Shown here piece after piece: positions 1 through 8,956 of a DNA stretch of 47,433 nucleotides; position 1 is the stretch's first letter, and each line of letters opens with the position of its first letter. Position numbers and translations under genes: made by a program. A model generated the notes under the pieces. That model made no database searches. It worked only from the letters and a program-made list of their open reading frames with translations, and was not told where the DNA came from. Source of the stretch: Pseudomonadota bacterium (GTDB lineage Bacteria; Myxococcota_A; UBA9160; JADFDR01); assembly GCA_003353845.1 (NCBI GenBank), contig PIVT01000026.1:1-47433 (forward strand), written 5' to 3'.

Positions 1-1
1 G

Positions 2-301
2 GCGGCAGGTGCGGAAAAAGCATTGGCCGTGCGCGAGTCCCACGATCCCGCACAGTTTTACGATCTTCACTTCGCCGATTTCATGTCCGATCCCATAGGT
101 TCAGTGAAAAAGATTTACGCGCATTTCGATCAGGAGTTGTCGGAAGAAGGGGAGCGTTGCTTGCAAGATTGGCAGGAAAATCATCCCCAGCACAAGCACG
201 GTAAGCACGGTTACTCCGATGAGATTGGTTTCACACGCGAGGACATCTGGAAGCGATTCGGAGCCTACATGGATGGCTGCGGGTTGAAGCGGGAGATGTA
301 G
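2..301 (+). CDS. Sulfotransferase family protein, C-terminal part (5' truncated by window edge)
   Basis: The reading frame is open from the first bases of the window, so the gene begins upstream. About 99 residues are visible. The segment with DLHFADFMSDPIGSVKKIY, then a Trp, then NHPQHKHGKHGYSDEIGF, matches the C-terminal end of PAPS-dependent sulfotransferases. That family ends with a 'Y-x-DL-x-x-DP-x-x-x-x-x-x-IY' helix and an H-x-Y-S motif. The PAPS-binding P-loop would lie in the missing part and cannot be checked. The substrate is unknown. The gene converges on the regulator that follows, with only 8 bases between the stop codons. The family call is good; any substrate claim would be a guess. 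Confidence 0.72.
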   Translation, partial: AAGAEKALAVRESHDPAQFYDLHFADFMSDPIGSVKKIYAHFDQELSEEGERCLQDWQENHPQHKHGKHGYSDEIGFTREDIWKRFGAYMDGCGLKREM

Positions 302-309
302 GGTCAGCT

Positions 310-951
310 CTACGCTTTAGAGGAGGTGACTTCCTCAATGCTGTAGACGCAGCGTCGACTGCCGTCCAGCTGATGTTCCGTTCGCTCAACGCGAACCGTC
401 TCTCCGAGCAGCTCCTGAAACAACAGGACTTCCCAAGCACAGAACCCTTCACAGGTCTGTGCGGCTTCACGGATGGGGCAGTGGTTCTCGCTGACGACCC
501 AGTGGCCGTCTTCTTTCTCCGCGAATTCTGCCAGGTAGCCATCTTGATTGCGAAGCTCCGTCAGCGCTCGAATGCGTTCGCCCATAGAGATGCTGGGATC
601 GGGCATGCGCTTGCGATAGCGGGCCAGCATTTGGCGGCTGCGTCCTTCGACGACGCGCTCCACACCACTGGGGCCAAAATTTTCACTGACGGAAAGCAGT
701 AAGTCGGAAACGAGGTTGCTGTGTTGGTCCGGGTATTTTTGTTGCGCCGTCTCTGTCAGGCGCCAACGGTGTACCGGTCGACCGACGGCTTGTCTTTCCT
801 CGTCGAATTGAAGCATGCCGTCTTGAGTGAGGCTTTGAAGGTGTTGTCGAACGGCCACTACCGTAATGTCGATTCTCTTTGCAAGCTCGGCTGCGGTCTG
901 CGGGCCTTTCCACTTCAACAGATCTAAAATTCTTTGGCGAGATGGAGTCAC
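310..951 (-). CDS. HTH transcriptional regulator with a C-terminal cysteine cluster (SufR-like)
   Basis: 213 residues. The N-terminal ~70 residues form a winged helix of the ArsR/DeoR kind (RQRILDLLKWKGPQTAAELA, then ITVVAVRQHLQSL and a GRPVHRW wing). The C-terminal half carries four cysteines: HCPIREAAQTCEGFC and a later RRC. A similar pattern in SufR-type repressors binds an iron-sulfur cluster. An Fe-S or redox-sensing role is therefore inferred, not shown. It is transcribed away from the cbb3 oxidase operon, with 270 bases between the two starts. That makes it a candidate regulator of the operon, though no operator could be recognised. No suf or isc genes lie in the window, so the alternative is a regulator of unrelated targets. 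Confidence 0.78.
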   Translation of the reverse strand: MTPSRQRILDLLKWKGPQTAAELAKRIDITVVAVRQHLQSLTQDGMLQFDEERQAVGRPVHRWRLTETAQQKYPDQHSNLVSDLLLSVSENFGPSGVERVVEGRSRQMLARYRKRMPDPSISMGERIRALTELRNQDGYLAEFAEKEDGHWVVSENHCPIREAAQTCEGFCAWEVLLFQELLGETVRVERTEHQLDGSRRCVYSIEEVTSSKA

Positions 952-1221
952 TTCATTGCTCTTTTCGAAAACTTAAGGGTCCGCATCTTCATAGGATTAC
1001 ACAGTATGGCGTGCTTCTCTGAACCCGGCTGCTCTTGATGTTGCGGCAAGATGACGCATCGATTGCAAATAAGAACCTGATGGGATGGAGGGTTGACCGG
1101 TGCCCGGATTATATTACACCGCTATATTGCAGTTCAGCGGGTTCAGGTTGCCAGCGCAGGCCGCCAGCAGCTCTTTGAGCCGAGTCCATTCGATTACAAG
1201 TAAAGTGGAATCTATTCTCCT

Positions 1222-2676
1222 ATGAACCAGCCGAACCAGTCGAACCCGTCTTCCGTGAACCCGTCTCCTATCGATTATGACCTTCGCGTGGTGCGTCAAT
1301 TTACCGTAATGACGGTGGTTTGGGGCATTGTCGGCATGTTGGTCGGCGTGATTATCGCCGCGCAGCTGGCTTGGCCTGAACTCAATTTTGATCTGCCCTG
1401 GTTCAGTTACGGACGCCTGCGTCCCCTACACACCAATGCGGTCATTTTTGCCTTCGGGGGCTGCGGCCTGTTTGGGACTTCCTACTACGTGGTGCAGCGC
1501 ACCTGCCAGGCCAGCCTCTTTGCTCCGAAATTGGCTGCTTTTACCTTCTGGGGTTGGCAGGCCATCATCGTGGCTGCAGTCATTACTCTTCCCCTTGGAT
1601 ACACGGCCTCCAAGGAATACGCCGAGCTGGAATGGCCCATTGATATCGCCATTACGGTGGTCTGGGTCAGTTACGCCATCGTTTTCTTTGGCACCATCGC
1701 CAAGCGGCGCACCTCACACATTTATGTGGCGAATTGGTTTTACGGGGCCTTCATCATTGCCGTGGCGCTCTTGCATATCATCAACAGTATGGAAATCCCC
1801 GTCTCCGCACTGAAATCCTATTCGATTTATGCAGGTACCGTGGATGCCATGGTGCAGTGGTGGTACGGCCACAACGCCGTGGGCTTCTTCTTGACCGCGG
1901 GCTTCCTGGGCATGATGTACTACTTCGTTCCCAAGCAGACGGGTCGCCCTATCTTCTCGTACCGGCTTTCCATCGTTCATTTCTGGTCCCTCATTGGCAT
2001 CTATATGTGGGCGGGGCCGCACCATTTACACTACACGGCCTTGCCTGATTGGGCGCAGTCGGTGGGCATGGTTTTCTCGCTGATTCTCTTTGCTCCTTCA
2101 TGGGGTGGAATGATTAACGGTTTGATGACCCTGGCGGGTGCTTGGGAAAAATTGCGCACCGATCCCATTCTGCGTTTCATGGTGGTCTCCCTCACGTTCT
2201 ACGGCATGTCGACCTTCGAAGGGCCTATGATGGCCATCAAGACGGTGAATTCCCTTTCCCACTATACCGATTGGACCATCGGACACGTCCATGTCGGTGC
2301 CTTGGGCTGGGTGGCCATGATGACCATTGGCTCTACCTATTCCTTGATCCCCCGTATTTTCAACCGCAGTGAGATGCACAGCGTGGGACTCGTGAATGCA
2401 CATTTCTGGTTGGCCACCCTGGGCACGGTGTTCTACGCCGTCTCTATGTGGATCGCGGGTGTGATGCAGGGGCTGATGTGGCGTGCCGTCAATGAGGATG
2501 GAACGCTCACCTACAGCTTTACGCAGGCCCTGGACGCGACCTGGCCCTATTACGTGGGTCGCTTGTTGGGAGGCGTGCTCTTCCTCACCGGTATGCTGCT
2601 CATGGCTTACAACACCTACAAAACCATCAGAGGGTCGGAACTCGCCTCTACTGATAACACGGCTCAGGCAGCATAG
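1222..2676 (+). CDS. ccoN: cbb3-type cytochrome c oxidase subunit I
   Basis: 484 residues, normal for CcoN, with about twelve membrane segments. It is the catalytic subunit that reduces O2 at the heme b3-CuB centre and pumps protons in the inner membrane. Visible ligand regions are [12 protein letters not shown] (low-spin heme His), [20 protein letters not shown] (CuB His and the redox Tyr region), [13 protein letters not shown], and [16 protein letters not shown] (heme ligand histidines). The chosen ATG gives a short polar N-terminus rich in Asn, Pro and Ser ahead of the first helix. The upstream Shine-Dalgarno is weak. It opens an operon in which every following gene is close or overlapping. 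The assignment is secure. Confidence 0.97.
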   Translation: MNQPNQSNPSSVNPSPIDYDLRVVRQFTVMTVVWGIVGMLVGVIIAAQLAWPELNFDLPWFSYGRLRPLHTNAVIFAFGGCGLFGTSYYVVQRTCQASLFAPKLAAFTFWGWQAIIVAAVITLPLGYTASKEYAELEWPIDIAITVVWVSYAIVFFGTIAKRRTSHIYVANWFYGAFIIAVALLHIINSMEIPVSALKSYSIYAGTVDAMVQWWYGHNAVGFFLTAGFLGMMYYFVPKQTGRPIFSYRLSIVHFWSLIGIYMWAGPHHLHYTALPDWAQSVGMVFSLILFAPSWGGMINGLMTLAGAWEKLRTDPILRFMVVSLTFYGMSTFEGPMMAIKTVNSLSHYTDWTIGHVHVGALGWVAMMTIGSTYSLIPRIFNRSEMHSVGLVNAHFWLATLGTVFYAVSMWIAGVMQGLMWRAVNEDGTLTYSFTQALDATWPYYVGRLLGGVLFLTGMLLMAYNTYKTIRGSELASTDNTAQAA

Positions 2677-2684
2677 GAGGGCGG

Positions 2685-3296
2685 ATGATGCGACACGAAG
2701 ACATCGAAAAGAATCTGCCCCTCATGATCATTCTCATACTCGTCGTATTGAGTTTTGGTGGGCTTACTGAAATTGTTCCGCTCTTATTCCAGAAAGAGCT
2801 CACGGAGCCCATCGCGGGCTTGAAGCCACTGCCGGCCTTGGAACTCGAAGGTCGTGATCTCTTCATTCGCGAGGGTTGTTACAACTGTCATTCTCAAATG
2901 ATAAGGCCGTTGCGTGCCGAAACCGAGCGCTACGGGCACTATTCGGTCGCGGGAGAGTCGGTGTACGAGCACCCTTTTCTCTGGGGTTCCAAGCGAACGG
3001 GTCCGGATCTGGCGCGCGTAGGCGGGCGCTACAGTGATGAGTGGCACCGCACCCACCTGAAGAATCCACGTGACGTAGTGCCGGAATCGAACATGCCGTC
3101 TTACCCCTGGTTTTTTGAGAACACGCTCACGGGAGAGCTGACCGGAAGGAAAATGTCCGCCTTGCGGAAAGTGGGTGTTCCCTACACCGATGAAGATATC
3201 GCGGGCGCTGAAGCCAGCGTTAAGGGGAAGACCGAGATCGAAGCCATTGTCGCGTACTTGCAACAATTGGGCACGCACCTCAAGGGGGCGCGCTGA
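2685..3296 (+). CDS. ccoO: cbb3-type cytochrome c oxidase subunit II, monoheme
   Basis: 203 residues. It has one N-terminal membrane anchor (about residues 12-35) followed by a periplasmic c-type cytochrome domain. The single heme motif CYNCH is at residues 65-69, followed by [15 protein letters not shown], which is typical of CcoO/FixO. It passes electrons from CcoP to CcoN. The start follows ccoN by 8 bases and has GGAGGG just before ATGATG. The TGA stop shares a base with the ATG of ccoQ, so translation is probably coupled. Secure. Confidence 0.96.
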   Translation: MMRHEDIEKNLPLMIILILVVLSFGGLTEIVPLLFQKELTEPIAGLKPLPALELEGRDLFIREGCYNCHSQMIRPLRAETERYGHYSVAGESVYEHPFLWGSKRTGPDLARVGGRYSDEWHRTHLKNPRDVVPESNMPSYPWFFENTLTGELTGRKMSALRKVGVPYTDEDIAGAEASVKGKTEIEAIVAYLQQLGTHLKGAR

Positions 3297-3469
3297 TGGA
3301 TGTGAATACAGTGCGTGCAGTGTTTACCTTGTTGGCATTGTTGGCCTTTGTCGCTGTTGTGATTTGGGCGTATAGCTCGAAAAACAAAGAGCGCTTTGAA
3401 AAAGATGCTTTGCTCCCCTTTGCAGATGAAGGGGTAGAAACACCTCCTCCTAGAGAGACGTCGAGATGA
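3296..3469 (+). CDS. ccoQ: cbb3-type oxidase small subunit CcoQ/FixQ
   Basis: A 57-residue protein that starts [10 protein letters not shown], has one hydrophobic helix (LLALLAFVAVVIWAY) and then a charged cytoplasmic tail (SSKNKERFEKDALLPFADEG). This matches the usual length, topology and position of CcoQ, which stabilises the assembled oxidase. Both ends overlap neighbours: the ATG overlaps the ccoO TGA (TGATG), and its TGA overlaps the ccoP ATG (ATGA). These overlaps, together with the gene order N-O-Q-P, make the call firm despite the small size. Confidence 0.95.
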   Translation: MDVNTVRAVFTLLALLAFVAVVIWAYSSKNKERFEKDALLPFADEGVETPPPRETSR

Positions 3470-4383
3470 GTGATTTCTGGAGCATTTACATCATTCTGTT
3501 TGTCGTCATCAATATTGCCGGCAATGCCTGGATTTTATTTGCGCTGCGCAAGAATCCCGAAGAGTCGGTTGAGGAAGGCGAAGAACTCGCGCACGAGTTT
3601 GATGGGATCCGAGAACTCAACAACCCGCTCCCGCGTTGGTGGCTGTGGGTGTTCGCTGGGAGTATCCTCTATGCCATCGGCTATTTGATTTTATATCCCG
3701 GGCTGGGGAAGTATCCCGGTGTATTGGGTTGGACTTCCATCGGCCAGTTTGAAGAAGAGATGGCGCAAGCCGAGGCACGCTATGGCCCTCTTCTGAAAGA
3801 GTACGCCGCGGCTTCCATCCCGGATTTGTTGGATGACAAGCGCGCTGTGGCCATGGGGGGGCGACTCTTTGCCAATCATTGCGCGGCCTGTCACGGTTCG
3901 GATGCCCGCGGTGGAAAAGGTTATCCCAACTTGACCGACGGAGCGTGGTTGTATGGAGGGGAGCCCGCCACCATCGAACAGACGATTCTCTACGGGCGCA
4001 ATGGCATGATGCCACCCATGGGTGCGGCCATTGGCGGAGAAGAAGTCGTTACGAAAGTCGCGGAATACGTGTTGAGTCTGAGCGGGCGAGAGCACGACGC
4101 CGAGTTGGCCAAGTTAGGTGAGCCCACCTTCAAGACCATTTGTGCAGCTTGTCACGGTCCGGAAGGGAAAGGGAACCCCATGATTGGATCGGCAAATCTG
4201 ACCGACAATACCTGGCTTCACGGCGGGTCGGTGGAGACCATCCGTGAAACCATTCGACACGGGCGCATGAGTAAAATGCCCGCACACATTGATTTGCTGG
4301 GTAAGGAGAAGGTCCACTTACTTGCACTTTATGTGTACAGCCTATCACAGCCCGAGTCTTCAGAGAGTATGGAGTCTCGCTGA
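3466..4383 (+). CDS. ccoP: cbb3-type cytochrome c oxidase subunit III, diheme
   Basis: 305 residues. There are two N-terminal membrane helices (about residues 5-28 and 57-77, with NNPLPRWWLWVF between them, the usual CcoP entry into helix 2). Two cytochrome c domains follow, with CAACH at about residues 139-143 and 226-230. Each is followed by a glycine-rich stretch and a conserved Met region (GMMPPMG; SKMPAH). It accepts electrons from soluble cytochromes and passes them to CcoO. The start overlaps ccoQ by 4 bases. Secure. Confidence 0.97.
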   Translation: MSDFWSIYIILFVVINIAGNAWILFALRKNPEESVEEGEELAHEFDGIRELNNPLPRWWLWVFAGSILYAIGYLILYPGLGKYPGVLGWTSIGQFEEEMAQAEARYGPLLKEYAAASIPDLLDDKRAVAMGGRLFANHCAACHGSDARGGKGYPNLTDGAWLYGGEPATIEQTILYGRNGMMPPMGAAIGGEEVVTKVAEYVLSLSGREHDAELAKLGEPTFKTICAACHGPEGKGNPMIGSANLTDNTWLHGGSVETIRETIRHGRMSKMPAHIDLLGKEKVHLLALYVYSLSQPESSESMESR

Positions 4384-4399
4384 CTAGCGTAGAAGGGTC

Positions 4400-5788
4400 A
4401 TGGGCAATCAGGAATCTTCCCCCGGCGGAAGTCTTTATGAGAAACGAAAAAAGCTCTACATCCTTTGGGTGAAGGGTCGTTTCCAGGCTCTCCGAAATGT
4501 CAGTCTTACCGTTTTAATCCTCTTTTTCTATCTGCTCCCGTGGCTGGAGTGGCAGGGTCGTCCCGCGGTCTGGTTCAATTTGCCCGAGCGAAAGTTCTTC
4601 ATGTTCGGCATCACCTTTTGGCCGCAGGATTTTATTCTCCTGTCTTGGTTCTTGATCCTCTCGGTTTTTGTCCTGTTCTTTTTTACGGTGGTGGCGGGGC
4701 GCTTGTGGTGTGGGTACGCCTGTCCGCAAACGGTGTGGACCAAGTATTTCATTTGGATCGAGCACTTGGTGGAGGGCGATCGGAATAAGCGCATCGCGCT
4801 GGATCGCTCTCCCTGGAACTGGCGCAAGTTGCGGATTAAAGGCATCAAGCATGCGTCGTGGATCTTGCTGGCCTTCTTTATTGCCTTTACTGCCGTTGGC
4901 TTTTTTATCCCGATTCGCGAGTTGTACCAGGGCTTGGTGTCCCTCTCTCTTGGCTCTTCGCCTACTTTCTGGTTGGTGGCCGTCACCGGGTTTAGCTATG
5001 TGACGGGGACTTTCTTGCGTGAGCAAGTTTGTATCTACATGTGTCCGTATGCACGCTTCCAAAGCGTGATGTTCGATACGAATACCCTGATTATCTCTTA
5101 TGACGAAAAACGAGGGGAGCCCAGGGGGCATCGCAAACGCAAATTAACGGCCGAAGAGCAGGGCAAGGGATCGTGTATCGATTGCAAACTCTGTGTTCAC
5201 GCTTGCCCGACGGGCATCGATATCCGCGACGGTTTGCAAGTCGAATGTATCGGCTGTGCCGCCTGCGTTGATGTCTGTGACGATGTCATGGATAAGATGG
5301 GCTACGAACCCGGCCTGATCCGTTACTGCACCGAGAACGAACTCAATGGCGTAGAGACACGCCGCGTGACGCCGCGCGTTGTCGCCTACGGCCTGGTTAT
5401 GGTTTTGATGGTTTCGCTGTTTTCTTATCGCTTGGTGAGCCGTGTTCCCTTGAGTCTTGACATTGTCCGCGATCGCGCGCGCTTGTATCGGGAGGTTTAC
5501 GATGGTGGAATCGAGAATACCTACACATTAAAGATCTTGAACATGGATCAAGTGGGACACCGGGTTGCTCTGAGTGCAGAAGGGGTTCTGGCGGTACAAT
5601 ACGCCGGGAAGCAGGAGGTGTTCGTAGAAGCCGGGGAGGCCCTGTCGCTGCCGATTCACCTTGTGGTGTCACCCGAGAATTTGAAGAGCGCGGAGGGAAA
5701 CACAGATGTTACCTTTACTGCTCAATCAATGGACGAACCGAAAGTTCGAGCCACGCACGAGAGCCGGTTTATTCGGCCCGTGAATTAG
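4400..5788 (+). CDS. ccoG: Cytochrome c oxidase accessory protein CcoG (RdxA/FixG), 4Fe-4S membrane ferredoxin
   Basis: 462 residues. Four or five membrane helices are followed by a polyferredoxin segment: SCIDCKLCVHACPTGIDI, then CIGCAACVDVCDDVMDKMGY. Extra Cys motifs in the membrane part (LWCGYACPQTVW, CIYMCPYARFQSVM) are typical of the family. CcoG is reported to act in copper reduction and delivery to the cbb3 oxidase. After one more helix the C-terminus is an Ig-like periplasmic domain. An AGAAGGG Shine-Dalgarno precedes the ATG, 16 bases after ccoP. It is the first gene of the assembly half (GHIS) of the operon. Confidence 0.95.
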   Translation: MGNQESSPGGSLYEKRKKLYILWVKGRFQALRNVSLTVLILFFYLLPWLEWQGRPAVWFNLPERKFFMFGITFWPQDFILLSWFLILSVFVLFFFTVVAGRLWCGYACPQTVWTKYFIWIEHLVEGDRNKRIALDRSPWNWRKLRIKGIKHASWILLAFFIAFTAVGFFIPIRELYQGLVSLSLGSSPTFWLVAVTGFSYVTGTFLREQVCIYMCPYARFQSVMFDTNTLIISYDEKRGEPRGHRKRKLTAEEQGKGSCIDCKLCVHACPTGIDIRDGLQVECIGCAACVDVCDDVMDKMGYEPGLIRYCTENELNGVETRRVTPRVVAYGLVMVLMVSLFSYRLVSRVPLSLDIVRDRARLYREVYDGGIENTYTLKILNMDQVGHRVALSAEGVLAVQYAGKQEVFVEAGEALSLPIHLVVSPENLKSAEGNTDVTFTAQSMDEPKVRATHESRFIRPVN

Positions 5789-5797
5789 GTGTCGTGA

Positions 5798-6346
5798 ATG
5801 GGTAACTCTCCTGATCGCAGTCCAGTCGATGCGCATCCTTGGTATCGATACTTCTGGCCTTGGTTTCTCATCGGTTTGTTGGCCTGCTCCATGGCGGGCA
5901 GCATTTCTTTGCTCGTGATTTCTATACAGAACCCCGATCCCCTGGTGAGTGATGATTGGTACCAGGAGGGGAAGGGGATCAATCGCCAACTGGAACGTGA
6001 TCGTGTAGCCGCCGACATGGGGTTGTCGGCTGAGTTGTTTGTCGATGATCTGACGGGAGATGTCTTGGTGGTTTTGGATGGTGCCGAAGCCGCCAAGGTG
6101 CCAAATATCGAATTGAAGCTAGAGCACCCGACCCGGGCCGAGTCGGATCAAGTGTTGGTGCTGCGTTGGGTGGATCATCTGCAACGCTATCAGGGGCAGT
6201 TGGATCACGCCCTGAAGGGCCGCTGGTACATGACCCTGTCATCGATGTCCGAAGGCGCTGTGGATCTGAGAGAAGATTCGTGGCGTCTGAAGCAATCCGT
6301 GACAGCGCCTCATGTTGGACCCATCCGCTTTGACCCCGCCCGATAA
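5798..6346 (+). CDS. ccoH: FixH-family cbb3 oxidase assembly protein
   Basis: 182 residues with one membrane helix near the N-terminus (PWFLIGLLACSMAGSISLLVIS) and a periplasmic domain. The stretch NPDPLVSDDWYQEGKGINRQ is the FixH signature, in which a Tyr lies in a DDWY-x-x-G motif. FixH/CcoH binds CcoP and stabilises assembly of the oxidase. It follows ccoG by 9 bases, and its 3' end overlaps the start of ccoI by 35 bases. Position and motif agree. Confidence 0.92.
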   Translation: MGNSPDRSPVDAHPWYRYFWPWFLIGLLACSMAGSISLLVISIQNPDPLVSDDWYQEGKGINRQLERDRVAADMGLSAELFVDDLTGDVLVVLDGAEAAKVPNIELKLEHPTRAESDQVLVLRWVDHLQRYQGQLDHALKGRWYMTLSSMSEGAVDLREDSWRLKQSVTAPHVGPIRFDPAR

Positions 6347-8783
6347 TTGCTACCACTGCGAGTTGCCTGTTCCCGCCGGCGACGACTACTCCCTGGAGGT
6401 CGACGACCGATCACTCCCCATGTGTTGTCCCGGTTGTCGTGCTGTGGCGCAGTTCATCTTGGAGTCCGGCCTGGGGGATTATTATCGCTACCGCGACGCG
6501 CCGGGGAACAATCCAGAAGCGTTTAGCCTGGAAATGTCGGAGATGTTGGAGGCCGTGCGTCTCTATGATGATCCGGAGGTACAACGCGATTTTGTACGGC
6601 GAGACGAGGCGGGAGTTGATTTCGCCACCTTGGCGGTAGAAGGGATTACCTGCGCTGCCTGCGCCTGGCTCATTGAGCGTCAACTGAAAAAATGCCCTGG
6701 CGTGTTGAAGGCAGACACCAACCTGAGTCAACACCGCGTGCAGCTCCAATGGGATGCCAACCAGGTAGCTCTTTCAACACTGTTGCAGGAAGTGGCCAAG
6801 ATTGGTTATCGCGCCTTTCCCTTTCAACCCGACACGCAAGAGTTGCTATTGCGCGAAGAGTCGAGGCGAGCCTTGGGTCGGCTGGGTGTAGCTGGCTTGG
6901 GCATGATGCAAGTGATGATGTACGCAGTGGCCTTGTATGCCGGGGCCTTTGAGGGCATTGAAGATGTGTATCGCGATTTTCTGCGTTGGGTCAGCTTTGC
7001 GGTGACAACACCCGTCGTATTGTATGCGGCACAACCCTTCTTTCGCGCCTGTGTGCGCGACCTGGCAGCCGGGCAATTGGGGATGGATGTGCCCGTGTCC
7101 CTCGCGATTACGGCTGCCTATCTCAATAGTATTTGGGCCACCTGGTTTCAAACGGGTGAAGTCTATTATGATTCGGTTTGCATGTTCGTCTTTTTCTTGT
7201 CCGTGGGGCGCTACATCGAAATGCGAGCGCGCCACCGTTCTGATTTTGCTACGCGAACCCTGCTGCGCCTCGTCCCCGAAGTGGCTTTGCGTTTGGGGGA
7301 GGGTGAAGAAAAGTTTGTCCCCGTGCGCAGTTTGCGCGTTGGGGATCGCCTGCGCATCAAGCCTGGCGAAACGGTTCCAGTGGATGGTGTGGTGCTGGAG
7401 GGCATTAGCTCCGTCAATGAGTCCATGCTGACCGGCGAACCAACACCCAAAGCCATTGGCGTCGGAGAAAGGCTCATCGGTGGGACACAAAATATTGAAA
7501 GCCCCTTGGTGATGGAAGCTCGCCAGGTGGGGCCAGAGACGGTGCTGTCCACCATTGTGGCGCTCTTGGATCGAGCTCAATCGGAAAAACCGGCCTTGGT
7601 AGGGTTGGCCGATGGGGTGGCGCGTGTCTTTGTGATCATGGTCTTGATCCTGGCCGGTTTGACCTTTCTTGCGTGGTGGCTGATTGCACCGGAGAAAGCC
7701 ATTTGGGTCACGCTTTCGGTCTTGGTGGTGACTTGTCCTTGCGCGCTTTCCCTGGCCACGCCCGCCGCATTAGCTGGCGCGACCTCTGGATTGGCTCGAA
7801 TCGGTTTCCTGGCCACGCGCGGGCATGTGTTGGAGTCCTTGGCGAAAGCGACCCACGTTCTCTTGGATAAAACGGGAACCCTCACCAAAGCTGAATTTGA
7901 AATCACGGAGTCTATCTCCGTGGGCGATCTGGAACCTTCGTCCAGCCTGGCCTTGGCGTGCGCCTTGGAGAGTGCTTCGGAACATCCCATTGCCAAGGCT
8001 TTTCTTCATGCCGCTGACAGCGCTTCTTCTCTTGAGGTGGAGGAACGGTCGGCGAACCCCAATCGGGGTGTGGAGGGGCGCTGGCAAGGCCGTCGGGTTC
8101 GCGTGGGTCAACCGAAGTACGTTTCCGAGCTTTGGCAAGAGCAGGGGGTGCAACCCCCCGAGCAGGTACGTTTGAATCGACAAGAGGCGCTCTGGATACT
8201 CATGGGAGATGAGAAGGGGCCGCTGGCTTGGTATGCCTTGGAAGATCAGTTGCGTCCCGAAGCCAAAGCCTTTGTGCATGAACTTCAGGCGCGGGGCCTG
8301 CAGGTAGAACTCCTGAGTGGTGATCCGTCGCCCGCGCTGCAACGTGTGGCCGGCGAACTCAATATCGAAACCGCTCGGGGTGGGCTTACGCCAAGGGATA
8401 AATTAGACAGGGTGCGCGCCTTGGAAGCGGAAGGTGCCGTGGTGGTCATGGTGGGTGACGGTGTGAACGATGCACCGGTCTTGGCTGCCGCTCAAGTGTC
8501 CATTGCCATGGGCGGGGGTGCGGATCTGGCCAAGATTACGGCGGATGCGGTGCTCTTGGGCGATGACCTGAGCTTATTGACGGACGGGCTGCGTTGGGCA
8601 CACCAGACTCGGCGCGTGATTCGTCAAAACGTAACCTGGGCCTTGGCGTATAATCTGTGTGCGCTTCCCCTGGCGGCCTTGGGTTGGGTGGCGCCTTGGT
8701 TGGCGGCAGTGGGTATGTCCGCCAGCTCACTCTTGGTGACACTGAATGCACTGCGCTTACATCGTGTACGGCAAAAGACATGA
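6312..8783 (+). CDS. ccoI: Cu(+)-exporting P-type ATPase for cbb3 oxidase assembly (FixI/CcoI)
   Basis: 823 residues. Order of domains: an N-terminal Cys motif region (CYHC at 13-16; CCPGC at 38-42); a heavy-metal-associated domain with GITCAACAW (114-117 are CAAC); membrane helices; the actuator domain with LTGEPTP; the CPC copper site (about 475-477); the phosphorylation loop DKTGTLT (Asp about 519); EHPIAKA; GDGVNDAPV (about 715-723); and two final helices. It moves copper into the periplasm for the CuB site rather than for tolerance, as the operon position shows. The ATG lies inside ccoH, so the overlap is 35 bases. Both reading frames are well conserved there. Confidence 0.95.
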   Translation: MLDPSALTPPDNCYHCELPVPAGDDYSLEVDDRSLPMCCPGCRAVAQFILESGLGDYYRYRDAPGNNPEAFSLEMSEMLEAVRLYDDPEVQRDFVRRDEAGVDFATLAVEGITCAACAWLIERQLKKCPGVLKADTNLSQHRVQLQWDANQVALSTLLQEVAKIGYRAFPFQPDTQELLLREESRRALGRLGVAGLGMMQVMMYAVALYAGAFEGIEDVYRDFLRWVSFAVTTPVVLYAAQPFFRACVRDLAAGQLGMDVPVSLAITAAYLNSIWATWFQTGEVYYDSVCMFVFFLSVGRYIEMRARHRSDFATRTLLRLVPEVALRLGEGEEKFVPVRSLRVGDRLRIKPGETVPVDGVVLEGISSVNESMLTGEPTPKAIGVGERLIGGTQNIESPLVMEARQVGPETVLSTIVALLDRAQSEKPALVGLADGVARVFVIMVLILAGLTFLAWWLIAPEKAIWVTLSVLVVTCPCALSLATPAALAGATSGLARIGFLATRGHVLESLAKATHVLLDKTGTLTKAEFEITESISVGDLEPSSSLALACALESASEHPIAKAFLHAADSASSLEVEERSANPNRGVEGRWQGRRVRVGQPKYVSELWQEQGVQPPEQVRLNRQEALWILMGDEKGPLAWYALEDQLRPEAKAFVHELQARGLQVELLSGDPSPALQRVAGELNIETARGGLTPRDKLDRVRALEAEGAVVVMVGDGVNDAPVLAAAQVSIAMGGGADLAKITADAVLLGDDLSLLTDGLRWAHQTRRVIRQNVTWALAYNLCALPLAALGWVAPWLAAVGMSASSLLVTLNALRLHRVRQKT

Positions 8784-8956
8784 ATATACTCTTCTTCCTC
8801 ATTCCCGTTAGTTTGCTTTTACTGGGCGCAGCCATTTGGGCTTTTCTCTGGGCTGTGAAGAATGACCAATTTGAAGATCTGGATGGGCCTGCCCACAGCA
8901 TTCTCTTTGACGACGACGAAGAAGGCCCGAAGCCTTCCGAGCGGGACTCTTCTTGA
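8780..8956 (+). CDS. ccoS: cbb3-type cytochrome oxidase assembly protein CcoS
   Basis: 58 residues: MNILFFLIPVSLLLLGAAIW is a single N-terminal membrane helix. It is followed by AFLWAVKNDQFEDLDGPAH, which carries the CcoS hallmark 'F-x-W-A-V-x-x-x-QFDDLE-x-P'. An acidic tail ends the protein. CcoS is needed for cofactor insertion into the oxidase. The ATG overlaps the ccoI stop (ATGA) and its own TGA overlaps the next ATG. A longer reading of the same frame from further upstream only runs through ccoI in another frame and is not used. Confidence 0.94.
   Translation: MNILFFLIPVSLLLLGAAIWAFLWAVKNDQFEDLDGPAHSILFDDDEEGPKPSERDSS

Noticed and set aside
952-1221. FNR-like site upstream of ccoN (TTGATGTTGCGGCAA near 1035)
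   Set aside because: Only one half-site fits TTGAT-N4-ATCAA; the other half is wrong in most positions.
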